Below are positions 45,041 to 55,156 of a stretch of DNA of 64,000 bases, one piece after another (the first letter of the stretch is position 1; each line of letters starts with the position of its first letter). The notes below the pieces were generated by a model. That model did no database searches, was not told where the DNA came from, and worked only from the letters and a program-made list of their open reading frames with translations. A program made the position numbers and the translations under genes. This stretch comes from Phenylobacterium sp. LH3H17 (GTDB lineage Bacteria; Pseudomonadota; Alphaproteobacteria; Caulobacterales; Caulobacteraceae), in the NCBI RefSeq assembly GCF_024298925.1, contig NZ_CP101283.1, positions 310,001-374,000 of the forward strand, given 5' to 3'.

Positions 45041-46156
45041 ATGCCGTCCGCCCTCACCGCCGCCTATGACGCCCGCCTGGCGCGGGGCGACATCCGTCCC
45101 GACCCGGCCCAGGGTCCGGCCCTGGCGGCCCTTGCGCGCCTCGAGGCCGATCTGGAAGAGGCCCAGCCCAGCGGCTGGGGCGCCCTGTTCAAGAAGCCGG
45201 AGAGCCAACGGGGGGTATATCTCTGGGGCCCGGTCGGGCGCGGCAAGTCCATGCTGATGGACCTGTTCTTCGAAACGGCCCCGGTGGAGAAGAAGCGCCG
45301 CACCCACTTCCACGTCTTCATGGGCGAGGTTCACCGGCTGATCGACGCCTGGCGCAAGGGCGACCCCGCGGCGCGCAAGGCGAGGTTCGGTCAGGCCAAG
45401 GGCGATGATCCCATCGCTCCGGTCGCCGATGTCGTGGCCGCCGAGGCTCGGCTGCTGTGCTTCGACGAGTTCCAGGTCACCGACATCGCCGACGCCATGA
45501 TCCTGGGGCGGCTGTTCGAGGCCCTGCTGGCCCGCGGCGTGACCCTGGTGGCGACCTCGAACCGAGGTCCCGACGCCCTCTATAAGGACGGCATCAACCG
45601 TCAGCTGTTCCTGCCGTTCATCGCCCTGATCAAGGCGCGGATGGAGGTGGTTTCGGTAGCGGGTTCGCACGACTACCGCCTGGATCGGCTGCGGGCCGCC
45701 GGGACCTGGTTCTCGCCCAACGATCCTGACAACCAGCGCAGCTTCATGGAACTGTGGCGCGACATGCTGGGCGGCGAGGGGGAGATCGGCGAGACCCTGG
45801 AGATCCTGGGCCGCAAGGTGCACCTGCCGCACGCCTCGGGCGGGATGGTCCGCGCCTCGTTCGCCAGCCTCTGCTCGGTGGCGCTGGGCCCCAACGACTA
45901 CGTGGCCGTCGCCGAACACTTCCACACCGTGTTCCTGGAGGACCTGCCGCGGCTGACCGCCAACCGGCGGGAGGAGGCGCGCCGGTTCGTGATCCTGATC
46001 GACGCCCTCTACGAGGCCCGCGTCCGGCTGATCGTCCTGGCCGAGGCCGAGCCCATGGCGCTGTATCCCGAAGGCGACGGCGCCTTCGAGTTCGAGCGCA
46101 CGGCCTCGCGCCTGCAGGAAATGCGCTCGGCGGACTGGCTGAGCGAGCGCGACTAG
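45041..46156 (+). CDS. zapE: Cell division protein ZapE (AFG1-like ATPase)
   Basis: 371-residue AFG1/LACE1-type P-loop ATPase. Walker A GPVGRGKSMLMD, RTHFHVFMGEVH, Walker B LLCFDEFQVTDIADAM, sensor VATSNRGPDALYKDGINRQLFLPF and RRFVILIDALYEA are family-defining. ZapE destabilises Z-rings under stress in E. coli; the mitochondrial relative acts in respiratory-complex turnover, and the linkage to sdh here echoes that. Its TAG overlaps the convergent LysR stop within CTAG. Confidence 0.94.
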   Translation: MPSALTAAYDARLARGDIRPDPAQGPALAALARLEADLEEAQPSGWGALFKKPESQRGVYLWGPVGRGKSMLMDLFFETAPVEKKRRTHFHVFMGEVHRLIDAWRKGDPAARKARFGQAKGDDPIAPVADVVAAEARLLCFDEFQVTDIADAMILGRLFEALLARGVTLVATSNRGPDALYKDGINRQLFLPFIALIKARMEVVSVAGSHDYRLDRLRAAGTWFSPNDPDNQRSFMELWRDMLGGEGEIGETLEILGRKVHLPHASGGMVRASFASLCSVALGPNDYVAVAEHFHTVFLEDLPRLTANRREEARRFVILIDALYEARVRLIVLAEAEPMALYPEGDGAFEFERTASRLQEMRSADWLSERD

Positions 46157-47034
46157 GCGCGCAGGCTGGCCACCAGCTCCCGCGCAAAAGGTCGAAGTTC
46201 GTCCATCCCGCGCACGCAGATGGTCAGTTCGCGCAGGGCCCAGTCGTCGGAAAGGTCGACGACGCCCAGGGCCATGGTCTTGGCCGCCCGTGCCGCCGTG
46301 GTCTGGGGCACGATGCCGACGCCCACCCCGCACTCCACCAGCCGGCAGACCGCGTCGAAGCTGCGAAGCTGCACCCGCAGACGCAGGGGCCTGCCCTCCC
46401 GGGCCGCCTTGCCGGCGAGGAAGCGCTGCAGCGAACTCGCCCGGTCCAGGCCGACGATGTCGCAGTCCAGGACGTCGGCGAAGGTGACCGAGGCCCGGCT
46501 CGCCAGCGGATGGCCGGCGCCGGTGACCACCACGAAGCGGTCGGTGCGGAACGGGAAGGTCTCCAGTCGGCCCACGTCCACCGTGCCCGCCACGATGCCG
46601 ACGTCGCCGACACCCTCGGCGATCAGCCCGACGATCTCATCGGAGAGCCGTTCCTCCAGATTGACGCTGACCTGCGGGTGATCGGCCAGGAAGCGGCTGA
46701 GCGCCTCGGGCAGGAACTCCGTCAGCGCATTGGTGTTGGCCAGCAGCCGCACCTCGCCGGAGAAGCCTCCGGCATAAGACCCCAGGTCCTCGCGCAGGAG
46801 AGCGCTCTGGGCCAGGATGGTGCGGGCGTGCTTCAGTAGGGTTAGGCCCGCCGGGGTCGGGGCGACCCCTTGGCGCGAGCGCGACAGCAGAGGCGCACCC
46901 AGCGCCTGCTCCATGTTGCGGATGCGCGTCGAGGCGGCCGCCAGGGCCAGGGCGCTGCGTTCCGCGCCTCCGGTGATGGAACCCGCGTCCACCACCTCGC
47001 AGAACAGCTTCAGATCGACCAGATCGAACCGCAA
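46153..47034 (-). CDS. LysR-family transcriptional regulator
   Basis: 293-residue LTTR: N-terminal winged helix (DLKLFCEVVDAGSITGGAERSALALAAASTRIRNMEQALG) and C-terminal substrate-binding domain (GEVRLLANTNALTEFLPEAL onward). The TTG at 47034 is chosen since GGAG ends about 8 bases before it and the family normally begins a few residues before the helix; the longer frame to 47082 lacks a site. Divergent from sdhCDAB, so control of sdh or of itself is possible, but the effector is unknown. Confidence 0.9.
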   Translation of the reverse strand: MRFDLVDLKLFCEVVDAGSITGGAERSALALAAASTRIRNMEQALGAPLLSRSRQGVAPTPAGLTLLKHARTILAQSALLREDLGSYAGGFSGEVRLLANTNALTEFLPEALSRFLADHPQVSVNLEERLSDEIVGLIAEGVGDVGIVAGTVDVGRLETFPFRTDRFVVVTGAGHPLASRASVTFADVLDCDIVGLDRASSLQRFLAGKAAREGRPLRLRVQLRSFDAVCRLVECGVGVGIVPQTTAARAAKTMALGVVDLSDDWALRELTICVRGMDELRPFARELVASLRA

Positions 47035-47154
47035 CCTTCGTCTCCCGCGAAGGGAACCTACAGCAAAGACGCATTGCGCCATCGCCAGAATAGCTCAGAC
47101 TTCGGATTTGGCGAAGGAAGGCGCGCGGCGTTCGCCGTTGTTCCCGGGCCTTCG

Positions 47155-47181
47155 TTGACAGCCCGGGGAGGCGGCTTAAAA
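47155..47181 (+). promoter_or_regulatory. Putative sdhCDAB promoter
   Basis: TTGACAG followed after 12 bases by GCTTAAAA fits the Caulobacter housekeeping pattern TTGACGS-N10-14-GCTANAWC, 36 bases before the sdhC start and in the LysR/sdh spacer. Confidence 0.55.
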
Positions 47182-47216
47182 GCGGAGCCGCTTCTTCCTG
47201 TTCGGAAAACGGCCCC

Positions 47217-47615
47217 ATGACAGACGCTCCCCGCGCACGCCCGCTCTCGCCGTTCACGTCCATCTGGCGATGGCACGTGACCATGGCGACCTCCATCGCC
47301 CACCGCGTGACCGGCTGCGCCATCTATGGCGGCGGCCTGATCCTCGCGGCCTGGGCGGTCTGCCTGGCCTCGGGGCCTGAGGCCTATGCGACGTTCCAGG
47401 CGGTGATCGGCTCGCCGCTGGGGCTGCTGGCCATGTTCGGCCTGACCCTCTCGACCTTCTTCCACCTGGCCAAGGGCGTGCAGCACCTGATCTGGGATGC
47501 GGGCTTCGGCTACCGGCCGCAGACCGCCAGCATGGGGGCGGTGGTCTGCATCGCCTTCGCCATCGCCGCGACCCTGGCCATCTGGGCCATCGCCTTCATG
47601 ACCGGAGCGCTTTGA
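47217..47615 (+). CDS. sdhC: Succinate dehydrogenase cytochrome b556 subunit
   Basis: 132-residue membrane anchor of complex II with three spans. The N-terminal signature RPLSPFTSIWRWHVTMATSIAHRVTG contains the quinone-site Ser and Arg residues, and the haem-ligand histidine lies in STFFHLAKGVQHLIWD. First gene of sdhCDAB. Confidence 0.95.
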   Translation: MTDAPRARPLSPFTSIWRWHVTMATSIAHRVTGCAIYGGGLILAAWAVCLASGPEAYATFQAVIGSPLGLLAMFGLTLSTFFHLAKGVQHLIWDAGFGYRPQTASMGAVVCIAFAIAATLAIWAIAFMTGAL

Positions 47616-48007
47616 TGAGCAGCTATCGCACGCCGCTCGGCCGGGCCCGCGGGCTGGGCGCCGCCAAGCACGGGGTCGGGGCGTGGATTTCCGAGCGCGT
47701 CACGGCCGTGGCCCTCGTGCCGCTGGTGCTCTGGGGCGTCTTCGCCGTCCTGCAACTCGCCAGGATGGACTATGCCGGCGCCGTCGCCTGGCTGACCGCC
47801 TCGCCGCTGAATCCGACCCTGATGGTCCTGCTGGTGGTGGTCAGCTACCTGCACATGCACGGCGGCATGCGGGTGGTCATCGAGGACTATGTCGAAAAGA
47901 CCCTCAGCCGGACCGGCCTGCTGCTGCTCAACCTCTTCGTCTGCGCGCTCGCGGGTGCGCTGGCGGTGTTCTCCATCCTGAAGGTCGCGCTGGGAGGCGC
48001 TCTCTGA
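47615..48007 (+). CDS. sdhD: Succinate dehydrogenase hydrophobic membrane anchor
   Basis: 130-residue three-span anchor ([25 protein letters not shown] ...). The second haem-ligand region is [20 protein letters not shown]. The ATG overlaps the sdhC stop by one base (TGATG); a TTG three bases earlier would also read in frame. Completes the quinone-binding pocket with SdhC. Confidence 0.94.
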   Translation: MSSYRTPLGRARGLGAAKHGVGAWISERVTAVALVPLVLWGVFAVLQLARMDYAGAVAWLTASPLNPTLMVLLVVVSYLHMHGGMRVVIEDYVEKTLSRTGLLLLNLFVCALAGALAVFSILKVALGGAL

Positions 48008-48011
48008 TCCC

Positions 48012-49799
48012 ATGGCGAGCTATCAGTTCATCGACCACAAGTTCGACGTCGTCGTGGTGGGGGCCGGCGGCTCCGGCCTGCGCGCGGCGCTGGGCTGCGC
48101 CGCGGCCGGCCTGAAGACGGCCTGCATCACCAAGGTCTTCCCGACCCGCAGCCATACCGTGGCGGCGCAGGGCGGCATCTCCGCCAGCCTGGGCAATATG
48201 GGCGAGGACGACTGGCGCTGGCACATGTACGACACCGTCAAGGGGTCGGACTGGCTGGGCGACCAGGACGCCATCGAATACCTGTGCCGTAACGCCCCGG
48301 CCGCGGTCTATGAGCTGGAGCACTGGGGCGTGCCGTTCTCGCGCACCCCGGAAGGCAAGATCTACCAGCGCGCCTTCGGCGGAATGACCCGCAACTATGG
48401 CGAGGCCCCGATCCAGCGCACCTGCGCGGCGGCCGACCGCACCGGGCACGCCATGCTCCACACCATGTATGGCCAGGCCCTGTCCAAGGACACGGAGTTC
48501 TTCATCGAGTACTTCGCCCTGGACCTGATCATGGACGAGGGCGTGTGCCGTGGCGTTACCGCCTGGAAGCTGGACGACGGCACCCTGCACCGGTTCCAGG
48601 CCCAGCAGGTGATCCTGGCGACCGGCGGCTATGGCCGCGCCTATTTCTCGGCCACCAGCGCGCACACCTGCACCGGCGACGGCGGCGGCATGGCCCTGCG
48701 CGCCGGCCTGCCCCTGCAGGACATGGAGTTCGTGCAGTTCCACCCCACCGGCATCTACGGCGCCGGCTGCCTGATCACCGAGGGCGCCCGGGGCGAGGGC
48801 GGCTACCTGACCAATTCCCAGGGCGAGCGCTTCATGGAGCGCTATGCGCCGTCGGTGAAGGACCTGGCGCCGCGCGACATGGTCAGCCGCGCCATGACCA
48901 TCGAGATCCGCGAGGGGCGCGGGGTGGGTCCGAAGAAGGACCACATCTTCCTGCACCTCGACCACCTGGACCCGAAGATCCTGGCCGAGCGCCTGCCGGG
49001 CATCTCCGAGAGCGCCAAGATCTTCGCCGGGGTCGACGTGACCAGGGAGCCCATCCCGGTCCTGCCGACCGTGCACTACAACATGGGCGGCATCCCCACG
49101 AACTTCTATTCCGAGGTGGTCACCCGGCTGGGAGACGATCCGGACAAGGTGGTTCCGGGCCTGATGGCGGTGGGCGAGGCGGCCTGCGTCTCGGTGCACG
49201 GCGCCAACCGCCTGGGGTCCAACTCGCTGATCGACCTGGTGGTGTTCGGCCGCTCGGCGGCCCTGCGCTGCGCCGACACCATCAAGGCCGGCGCGACCCA
49301 GGTCGAGCTGAAGCCGGCCATGACCGACGGCCACCTGGCCCGCTTCGACAGGTTCCGCAACGCCTCGGGAAACACCCCCACCGCCGCCCTGCGCCTGGAG
49401 ATGCAGAAGGCCATGCAGGATGACGCCGCGGTGTTCCGCACCACCGACAGCCTGGCTTCGGGGGTCAAGCGTCTGGAGGCCATCCACGCCAAGCGGCCCG
49501 ACCTCAAGGTCACCGACCGCGGCCTGATCTGGAACACCGACCTGGTGGAGACCCTGGAGTTCGACAACCTGGTCGGCCAGGCGATCACCACGGTGGCTGG
49601 CGCCCACAACCGCACCGAAAGCCGCGGCGCCCACGCGCACGAAGACTTCCCCGACCGCAACGACGGCGAGTGGATGAAGCACACCCTGACCTGGTTCGAC
49701 GACGCCACGGGCAAGGTCGCCATCGATTACCGGCCGGTGCACAGCTTCACCATGACCAACGACATCGCCTACATCCCGCCCAAGGCGCGGGTCTACTAG
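48012..49799 (+). CDS. sdhA: Succinate dehydrogenase flavoprotein subunit
   Basis: 595-residue catalytic subunit oxidising succinate to fumarate. The FAD fold is [15 protein letters not shown] (14-28) and covalent FAD attachment is at His48 in [11 protein letters not shown]. Catalytic residues lie in [23 protein letters not shown] and [25 protein letters not shown] precedes the ATG. Confidence 0.97.
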   Translation: MASYQFIDHKFDVVVVGAGGSGLRAALGCAAAGLKTACITKVFPTRSHTVAAQGGISASLGNMGEDDWRWHMYDTVKGSDWLGDQDAIEYLCRNAPAAVYELEHWGVPFSRTPEGKIYQRAFGGMTRNYGEAPIQRTCAAADRTGHAMLHTMYGQALSKDTEFFIEYFALDLIMDEGVCRGVTAWKLDDGTLHRFQAQQVILATGGYGRAYFSATSAHTCTGDGGGMALRAGLPLQDMEFVQFHPTGIYGAGCLITEGARGEGGYLTNSQGERFMERYAPSVKDLAPRDMVSRAMTIEIREGRGVGPKKDHIFLHLDHLDPKILAERLPGISESAKIFAGVDVTREPIPVLPTVHYNMGGIPTNFYSEVVTRLGDDPDKVVPGLMAVGEAACVSVHGANRLGSNSLIDLVVFGRSAALRCADTIKAGATQVELKPAMTDGHLARFDRFRNASGNTPTAALRLEMQKAMQDDAAVFRTTDSLASGVKRLEAIHAKRPDLKVTDRGLIWNTDLVETLEFDNLVGQAITTVAGAHNRTESRGAHAHEDFPDRNDGEWMKHTLTWFDDATGKVAIDYRPVHSFTMTNDIAYIPPKARVY

Positions 49800-49807
49800 G
49801 CCCGGCG

Positions 49808-49861
49808 ATGGCGTTTCCCCGCACCCCAATCCACGCGTCCCCGCTCAAGGTCAGCGCCTGA
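49808..49861 (+). CDS. Possible 17-codon coupling ORF upstream of sdhB
   Basis: ATG GCG TTT ... GCC TGA encodes [17 protein letters not shown] and its stop overlaps the sdhB start as TGATG. The same frame is open further upstream within sdhA. No strong ribosome site precedes it. It may pass ribosomes on to sdhB, or may be fortuitous. Confidence 0.25.
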   Translation: MAFPRTPIHASPLKVSA

Positions 49862-50643
49862 TGGTCCAACTCCGCCTTCCCAAGAACTCCCGCGTCCAGA
49901 GGGGCCAGCACCACCCGGCCCCGGCCGGCGCGAGCAAGGTCAAGACCTTCAAGGTCTACCGCTACGATCCCGAGGGGACCGAGAACCCGCGCTGGGACAC
50001 CTATGACGTGGACGTCGACGCCTGCGGCCCGATGGTCCTGGATGTGCTGATCCACATCAAGAACACCGTCGACCCGACGCTCAGCTTCCGCCGCTCCTGC
50101 CGCGAAGGGGTCTGCGGGTCGTGCGCCATGAACATCGGCGGGCGCAACACGCTGGCCTGCACCCACGGCCATGAAGAGGTCCCGGGCGCCCAGTGCCAGA
50201 TCGCCCCGCTGCCCCACATGCCGGTGATCAAGGACCTGATCCCCGACATGACCATGTTCTACGCCCAGTACGCCTCCATCGAGCCCTGGCTGCACACCAC
50301 CACCCCTGAGCCGCAGACCGAGTGGCTGCAGACCCCCGAAGACCGTTCCAAGATCGACGGCCTCTACGAGTGCATCCTCTGCGCCTGCTGCTCGACCTCC
50401 TGCCCCAGCTACTGGTGGAACGGCGAGAAGTACCTGGGCCCCGCGGCCCTCCTGCAGTCCTACCGCTGGCTGGTCGACAGCCGCGACGAGGCGACCGGCG
50501 ATCGGCTGGATGATCTCGAGGACCCCTTCAAGCTCTACCGCTGCCACACAATCATGAATTGCGCCCAGGTTTGCCCGAAGGGGCTGAATCCCGCCAAGGC
50601 CATCGGCGAGATCAAGAAGATGCTGGTGGACCGCGTCGTCTGA
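49861..50643 (+). CDS. sdhB: Succinate dehydrogenase iron-sulfur subunit
   Basis: 260-residue electron-transfer subunit. 2Fe-2S ligands lie in [12 protein letters not shown] plus the following TLAC; the 4Fe-4S ligands are [11 protein letters not shown] and the 3Fe-4S ligands [15 protein letters not shown] 61-base spacer from sdhA, longer than the other junctions, holds a small ORF. The N-terminal 25 residues are basic and extended relative to E. coli. Confidence 0.97.
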   Translation: MVQLRLPKNSRVQRGQHHPAPAGASKVKTFKVYRYDPEGTENPRWDTYDVDVDACGPMVLDVLIHIKNTVDPTLSFRRSCREGVCGSCAMNIGGRNTLACTHGHEEVPGAQCQIAPLPHMPVIKDLIPDMTMFYAQYASIEPWLHTTTPEPQTEWLQTPEDRSKIDGLYECILCACCSTSCPSYWWNGEKYLGPAALLQSYRWLVDSRDEATGDRLDDLEDPFKLYRCHTIMNCAQVCPKGLNPAKAIGEIKKMLVDRVV

Positions 50644-50726
50644 GGCTTCTCTTCCGGGGAGGCTAATGCAATCCGAACTGTGTTCGGGAAGTTGACGCCG
50701 CCGTCACTTTTCTGCATGGGGCATCT

Positions 50727-51956
50727 ATGAGCCATTCGGACACGCATGTGGTGATCCTCGGGGCCGGTCACGCGGGAGGCACCGCGGCCGCCCTGCTGCG
50801 CCAGTACGGCCACGAAGGCCCGATCACCCTCGTGGGCGAAGAACCGATCCCGCCCTATCAGCGGCCGCCGCTCAGCAAGGCCTGGCTGAAGGGGGAGGCC
50901 GACGCCGAATCCCTCGCCCTGAAGCCGCTGGAATTCTACGCCGAGCATGGGATCGACTTCCGGCCGAACACCCGAGCGACCAAGCTGGCGCGGGAGGCCA
51001 AGCAGGTCACCCTGTCCACCGGCGAGGTGCTGACCTACGATTTTCTGATCATCGCCACCGGCGCCCGGGCCATCAAGCTGCCGGTCGAGGGCGCGCACCT
51101 GGACGGCCTGCTGGAGCTGCGCACGGCGGCCGACGCCGAGATTCTAAAGGCCACCATCGGGCCCGGCAAACGCCTGGCGGTGATCGGCGGCGGCTATATC
51201 GGGCTGGAGGCGGCGGCCTCGGGCCGCGCCCTCGGCGCCGAGGTGGTGGTGATCGAGCGCGAGCCGCGCCTGCTGGCCCGCGTCGCCTGCGAGGAGCTCT
51301 CCACCTTTTTCCTCGACTATCACCGCCGCCATGACGTCACCTTCGAGCTGGGCGCCACGGTGGCGGGCTTCGAAGGCGAGAACGGCCGTGTCACCGGGGT
51401 GAAGCTGGCCGATGGCCGGGTCATCGCCTGCGACGCCGCCCTGATCGGGGTGGGCGCCGCGCCCAATGACGAGATCGCCAAGGAGGCCGGCCTCGAGACT
51501 GCTCGCGGCATCGTGGTCGACCTGGAGGCGCGCACCGCGGACCGTTCGATCTTCGCCATCGGCGACGTGGCCCACCGGCCGATGCCGATCTATGATCGCA
51601 TGTTCCGCATGGAGAGCGTGCCCAACGCCCTGGAGCAGGCCAAGCAGGCCGCCAGCGCCATTGTCGGCCGAGCGCCCCCGCCGGGCGAGGTGCCGTGGCA
51701 ATGGTCGGACCAGTACGACCTGAAGCTCCAGATCGCTGGCTACGCCTTCGACGTCGACCGCATCCTGCTGCGCGGCGACCCGGCCAACGCCAAGTTCGCC
51801 GTCTTCCACCTGAAGGGCGACCAGATCCAATCCGTGGAGGCGATCAACTCGCCGCCCGAATTCATGATGGGCAAATTGCTCATCGCCAACCGCAAGCCGG
51901 TCGACCTCGACAAGCTTGCGGACCCATCCGTTTCCATGAAAGAGGTCGCCGCATAA
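50727..51956 (+). CDS. FAD-dependent NAD(P)H-ferredoxin reductase (putidaredoxin-reductase type)
   Basis: 409-residue flavoprotein with two dinucleotide folds: FAD site VVILGAGHAGGTAAALL and NAD site LAVIGGGYIGLEAAASG; IFAIGDVAHRPM is the second FAD contact. It most resembles class I P450/dioxygenase ferredoxin reductases. The [2Fe-2S] ferredoxin gene 19 bases downstream is probably its redox partner. No P450 or dioxygenase gene is in the window, so the terminal acceptor is unknown. Confidence 0.9.
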   Translation: MSHSDTHVVILGAGHAGGTAAALLRQYGHEGPITLVGEEPIPPYQRPPLSKAWLKGEADAESLALKPLEFYAEHGIDFRPNTRATKLAREAKQVTLSTGEVLTYDFLIIATGARAIKLPVEGAHLDGLLELRTAADAEILKATIGPGKRLAVIGGGYIGLEAAASGRALGAEVVVIEREPRLLARVACEELSTFFLDYHRRHDVTFELGATVAGFEGENGRVTGVKLADGRVIACDAALIGVGAAPNDEIAKEAGLETARGIVVDLEARTADRSIFAIGDVAHRPMPIYDRMFRMESVPNALEQAKQAASAIVGRAPPPGEVPWQWSDQYDLKLQIAGYAFDVDRILLRGDPANAKFAVFHLKGDQIQSVEAINSPPEFMMGKLLIANRKPVDLDKLADPSVSMKEVAA

Positions 51957-51975
51957 AAGCGGCGAAGGGGAGTAA

Positions 51976-52296
<321 letters not shown>

Positions 52297-52318
52297 GCGC
52301 ATTCCGACGATTGGGTTA

Positions 52319-52353
52319 GGTCCCACCCCGGCCCGTGGAATCGGGTCGGGACC
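52319..52353 (+). terminator. Hairpin after the ferredoxin gene
   Basis: GGTCCC (52319-52324) pairs with GGGACC (52348-52353), with an inner CCCG/CGGG stem. It has no T-run and lies just before the ribosome site of the methyltransferase gene, so it may terminate or restrain translation. Confidence 0.45.
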
Positions 52354-52368
52354 TTGCGGAGCATGCCC

Positions 52369-53562
52369 ATGACGGACGTCGGCCAGAGCCGCGATCTCGC
52401 CTTCGACACGATCGATCCGCGCTATCTGGCCTTCATCCGCGACTATCTCGGCCGCTACGGCCTGGACTCCGATCGCTTCTGCCGGCCGCTGCCGGCGAAC
52501 GACGAGATGTTCTTCAAGGCGATCCTGCCGAACTACGAGCACGACGTCTCGATCGCCGGGTTCAAGTTCGTCGAGTCGACGCTCCGCCACTTCGACGCCT
52601 ATCGCCAGATCGTCGACGGCGCCCTGGGCGGCTTCGCCAACCTGGGTACGGTGCTGGACTTCGCCTCGGGCTGGGGACGGCTGACCCGGGTCCTGGAGCA
52701 GACGCTCAAGCCGTCGCAGATCTTCGTCGGCGACATATATCACGACGCCGTCGCCTGGCAGGAACAGACCTTCGGGGTCACCGGCGTCTTCTCCGCCCCT
52801 GACCCCGAAGAATTCGACCATACGGGCCGCCACGACCTGGTCTTCGTCGGCTCGATGTTCTCCCACCTGCCCGACGGCCTGTTCCAGCGGTGGCTGGCCA
52901 AGCTGCATAGCTTCCTGGGCCCCCGGGGCGTGCTGGCCTTCAGCGTCCATGACCAGGCCATCCTGCCGCCCGGCCACGCCATGGACCCGTCCGGCCTGAC
53001 CTATCTGCGGTTCAGCGAGAGCGGCTCCCTCGACCTGGAAATCTACGGCATGTCCTATGTGACGGAGGCCTATGTCGGCGCCGCGATCGAGGCGGTCAGC
53101 CCAGGCGCCAGTTGGCGGCGGTTTCCCAAGGGACTTTACGAGAACCAGGACCTCTATGTGGTGGGCGCCCCCGGCGTCGACCTCTCGGGCCTGAAGCTGG
53201 CCAGCACGCCCATGGGCGGTCTGGAGACCGCCACCCTGCTGCCGACCGGCGAGAGCGACTATGCCGGCTGGGCCCTGGAGCGCACGCCTGGATGCGAGAT
53301 CTCCCGGGTCAGCGTCCACGTGGACGGCCGGCTGGCGCTCAGCGTTGTCCCCGACCGCGAACGGCCCGACGTGCTGGCGGCCTTCCCGAACGCCGCCAAC
53401 CTCCCGGTCGGCTGGCGCTTCCGGCTGCAGGCGCCGGCGGGCGCGGTGATCCGCCTGCATCTGGAGAGCAACTCGGGCCTGACCGGCTACGCCTACGCCG
53501 AGGCGCCGGCCGCCGCGGCCATGACCTATTCCGGCTGGTCGCGCCGCGCCCTGCGGAGCTGA
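52369..53562 (+). CDS. SAM-dependent methyltransferase with C-terminal beta-rich domain
   Basis: 397-residue protein. A class I methyltransferase core is suggested by LDFASGWGRLTRVLEQ (motif I), VFVGSMFSHLPDGLFQRWLAKLHSFLGPRGVLAFSVHD (motif IV-VI) over about 85-265. The last 120 residues (GWALERTPGCEISRVSVHVDGRLA ... GYAYAEA) look like a beta-sandwich module I cannot name. ATG 52369 has GGAG seven bases upstream. The substrate is unknown; the envelope genes downstream make a surface glycan or lipid plausible. Confidence 0.78.
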   Translation: MTDVGQSRDLAFDTIDPRYLAFIRDYLGRYGLDSDRFCRPLPANDEMFFKAILPNYEHDVSIAGFKFVESTLRHFDAYRQIVDGALGGFANLGTVLDFASGWGRLTRVLEQTLKPSQIFVGDIYHDAVAWQEQTFGVTGVFSAPDPEEFDHTGRHDLVFVGSMFSHLPDGLFQRWLAKLHSFLGPRGVLAFSVHDQAILPPGHAMDPSGLTYLRFSESGSLDLEIYGMSYVTEAYVGAAIEAVSPGASWRRFPKGLYENQDLYVVGAPGVDLSGLKLASTPMGGLETATLLPTGESDYAGWALERTPGCEISRVSVHVDGRLALSVVPDRERPDVLAAFPNAANLPVGWRFRLQAPAGAVIRLHLESNSGLTGYAYAEAPAAAAMTYSGWSRRALRS

Positions 53563-53676
53563 GCGATGCGCCTCACCACGGTGGGCAGGGTCTGGACGGC
53601 GGACTCCGGGGCGTCTCGGCCTTGCAGGTTGACGCGCGTCAAGGCGCGCTCGAACGCCTGGGTTGAACGTGCAGGC

Positions 53677-55119
53677 ATGCAAAACAAGCAAGGCTTCCGG
53701 ACGGGATACGCCCAGCGCAGATCGTGCTGGCTAGCTCTCACGGTGCTGTTCGCGATCCTGGTCGCGCCTCTCTCGGCGAAGAGCGAGCCGGCCCCAGCGC
53801 CCCTGTCGGGCGCCGAGCGGCAGATGATCTACAAGGTTCTGACCGATGGACCGCGACCCATCGCGACGCCCCTGGCCGCCCTCGACGACAGCGCCCTCGA
53901 GCGGGCCGTGCTGGAGTACGCCATGGCCGAGACCGGGCAGCGGCTTCGGCCCTCCGCGATCGATCGCCTTTGGAGCCTGCAGCCCGAGAAGCGCGATCTT
54001 GCGGCGGAATTCGCCGCTGTCCGGACCGAGGGCCGGCTTGCGGCATGGCTGAGCTCCCTGCCTCCGGCAGATCCCCGGTACGCCGCCCTGTCGGCCGCCC
54101 GGCGCGACTATGCCGCCATGGTCGCCCGCGGCGGCTGGGACGCCTTGCCGTCCGACTACAGCCTCCGGGCCGGACAGTCCGACCCGCGGGTCGTCATGTT
54201 GCGAGAGCGTCTGACCGCCGAAGGCTATCGGCTGTCGAGCGCTCCGACGCCGGAGGTATATGATGCCGACCTGCAGGCGGCGCTGGTGCGTTTCCAGGGC
54301 CTTCATGGCCTCGAGCCGGACGGCGTGGTCGGGCCTCAGACCCGCAGGGCGCTAGACGTATCGGCCGATGCCCGGCTGGCGCAGATCGACGCCAGTCTGG
54401 AGCGGATGCGATGGATGCCCCGCCAGCCTCCGCCCCGCCGGCTGGAAGTGAACGTCGCCGCCGCCGAGGCGACCCTGTTCGAGGCCGGCGAGCCCGTCCT
54501 GTCGATGCGGATCATTGTCGGCGACCTGAAGCACAAGACTCCGATGTTCGCCTCGCAGATCGAGTCGATCGTGTTCAATCCGCCCTGGAACGTCCCGGCG
54601 TCGATCGCCTCGGAAGAGATCCTTCCGAAGGCCGCAAGAGACCCTGGCTACCTGGCGCGGCATGGGTTCAGCTACGTCGAGGGGCGGTTGCAGCAGCGCC
54701 CCGGCGCGGCCAACGCCCTGGGCCGCGTCAAGTTCGACCTGCCCAGTCCGTTCGGCGTCTACCTGCACGACACACCGGGCAAGAGCGCCTTCGCCCGGCC
54801 CATCCGTACCCTCAGCCACGGCTGCATGCGTCTGGAGCGGCCCCGGGAACTGGCGGCCGACCTCCTCGAAACGCAAGGATGGACGGCGACCGACATCGAT
54901 GTCGCCATCGCCACGGACGTCACCCGCCGCATCGGCCTCGAGAGGCCTCTGCCCCTGTACGTCATCTACCAGACCGCCTTCGTCGACGCGTCCGGGGTGA
55001 ATCTCCGCCCGGACCCGTATCGCTGGGACGATGTCCTCGCCAAGGCCCTGGCCGGACAATACGGCGTTGCGGCGAACCCTCGAGGTGCGACAGAGTGCGC
55101 TGAGGCAAGATCGCGCTGA
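53677..55119 (+). CDS. L,D-transpeptidase, YcbB-type, with peptidoglycan-binding domain
   Basis: Periplasmic enzyme forming 3-3 peptidoglycan crosslinks or attaching lipoproteins. A signal peptide follows the start (CWLALTVLFAILVAPLSA). A peptidoglycan-binding domain (VYDADLQAALVRFQGLHGLEPDGVVGPQTRRAL) precedes the YkuD catalytic domain, whose nucleophile lies in SHGCMRLERP. ATG 53677 is preferred because it gives a proper signal peptide; the frame is open to an ATG at 53566. 480 residues from 53677. A DUF882 gene follows. Confidence 0.92.
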   Translation: MQNKQGFRTGYAQRRSCWLALTVLFAILVAPLSAKSEPAPAPLSGAERQMIYKVLTDGPRPIATPLAALDDSALERAVLEYAMAETGQRLRPSAIDRLWSLQPEKRDLAAEFAAVRTEGRLAAWLSSLPPADPRYAALSAARRDYAAMVARGGWDALPSDYSLRAGQSDPRVVMLRERLTAEGYRLSSAPTPEVYDADLQAALVRFQGLHGLEPDGVVGPQTRRALDVSADARLAQIDASLERMRWMPRQPPPRRLEVNVAAAEATLFEAGEPVLSMRIIVGDLKHKTPMFASQIESIVFNPPWNVPASIASEEILPKAARDPGYLARHGFSYVEGRLQQRPGAANALGRVKFDLPSPFGVYLHDTPGKSAFARPIRTLSHGCMRLERPRELAADLLETQGWTATDIDVAIATDVTRRIGLERPLPLYVIYQTAFVDASGVNLRPDPYRWDDVLAKALAGQYGVAANPRGATECAEARSR

Positions 55120-55156
55120 GCTGAGCTATACTCAGGCCCGAACTTGAGGAGGCCCA

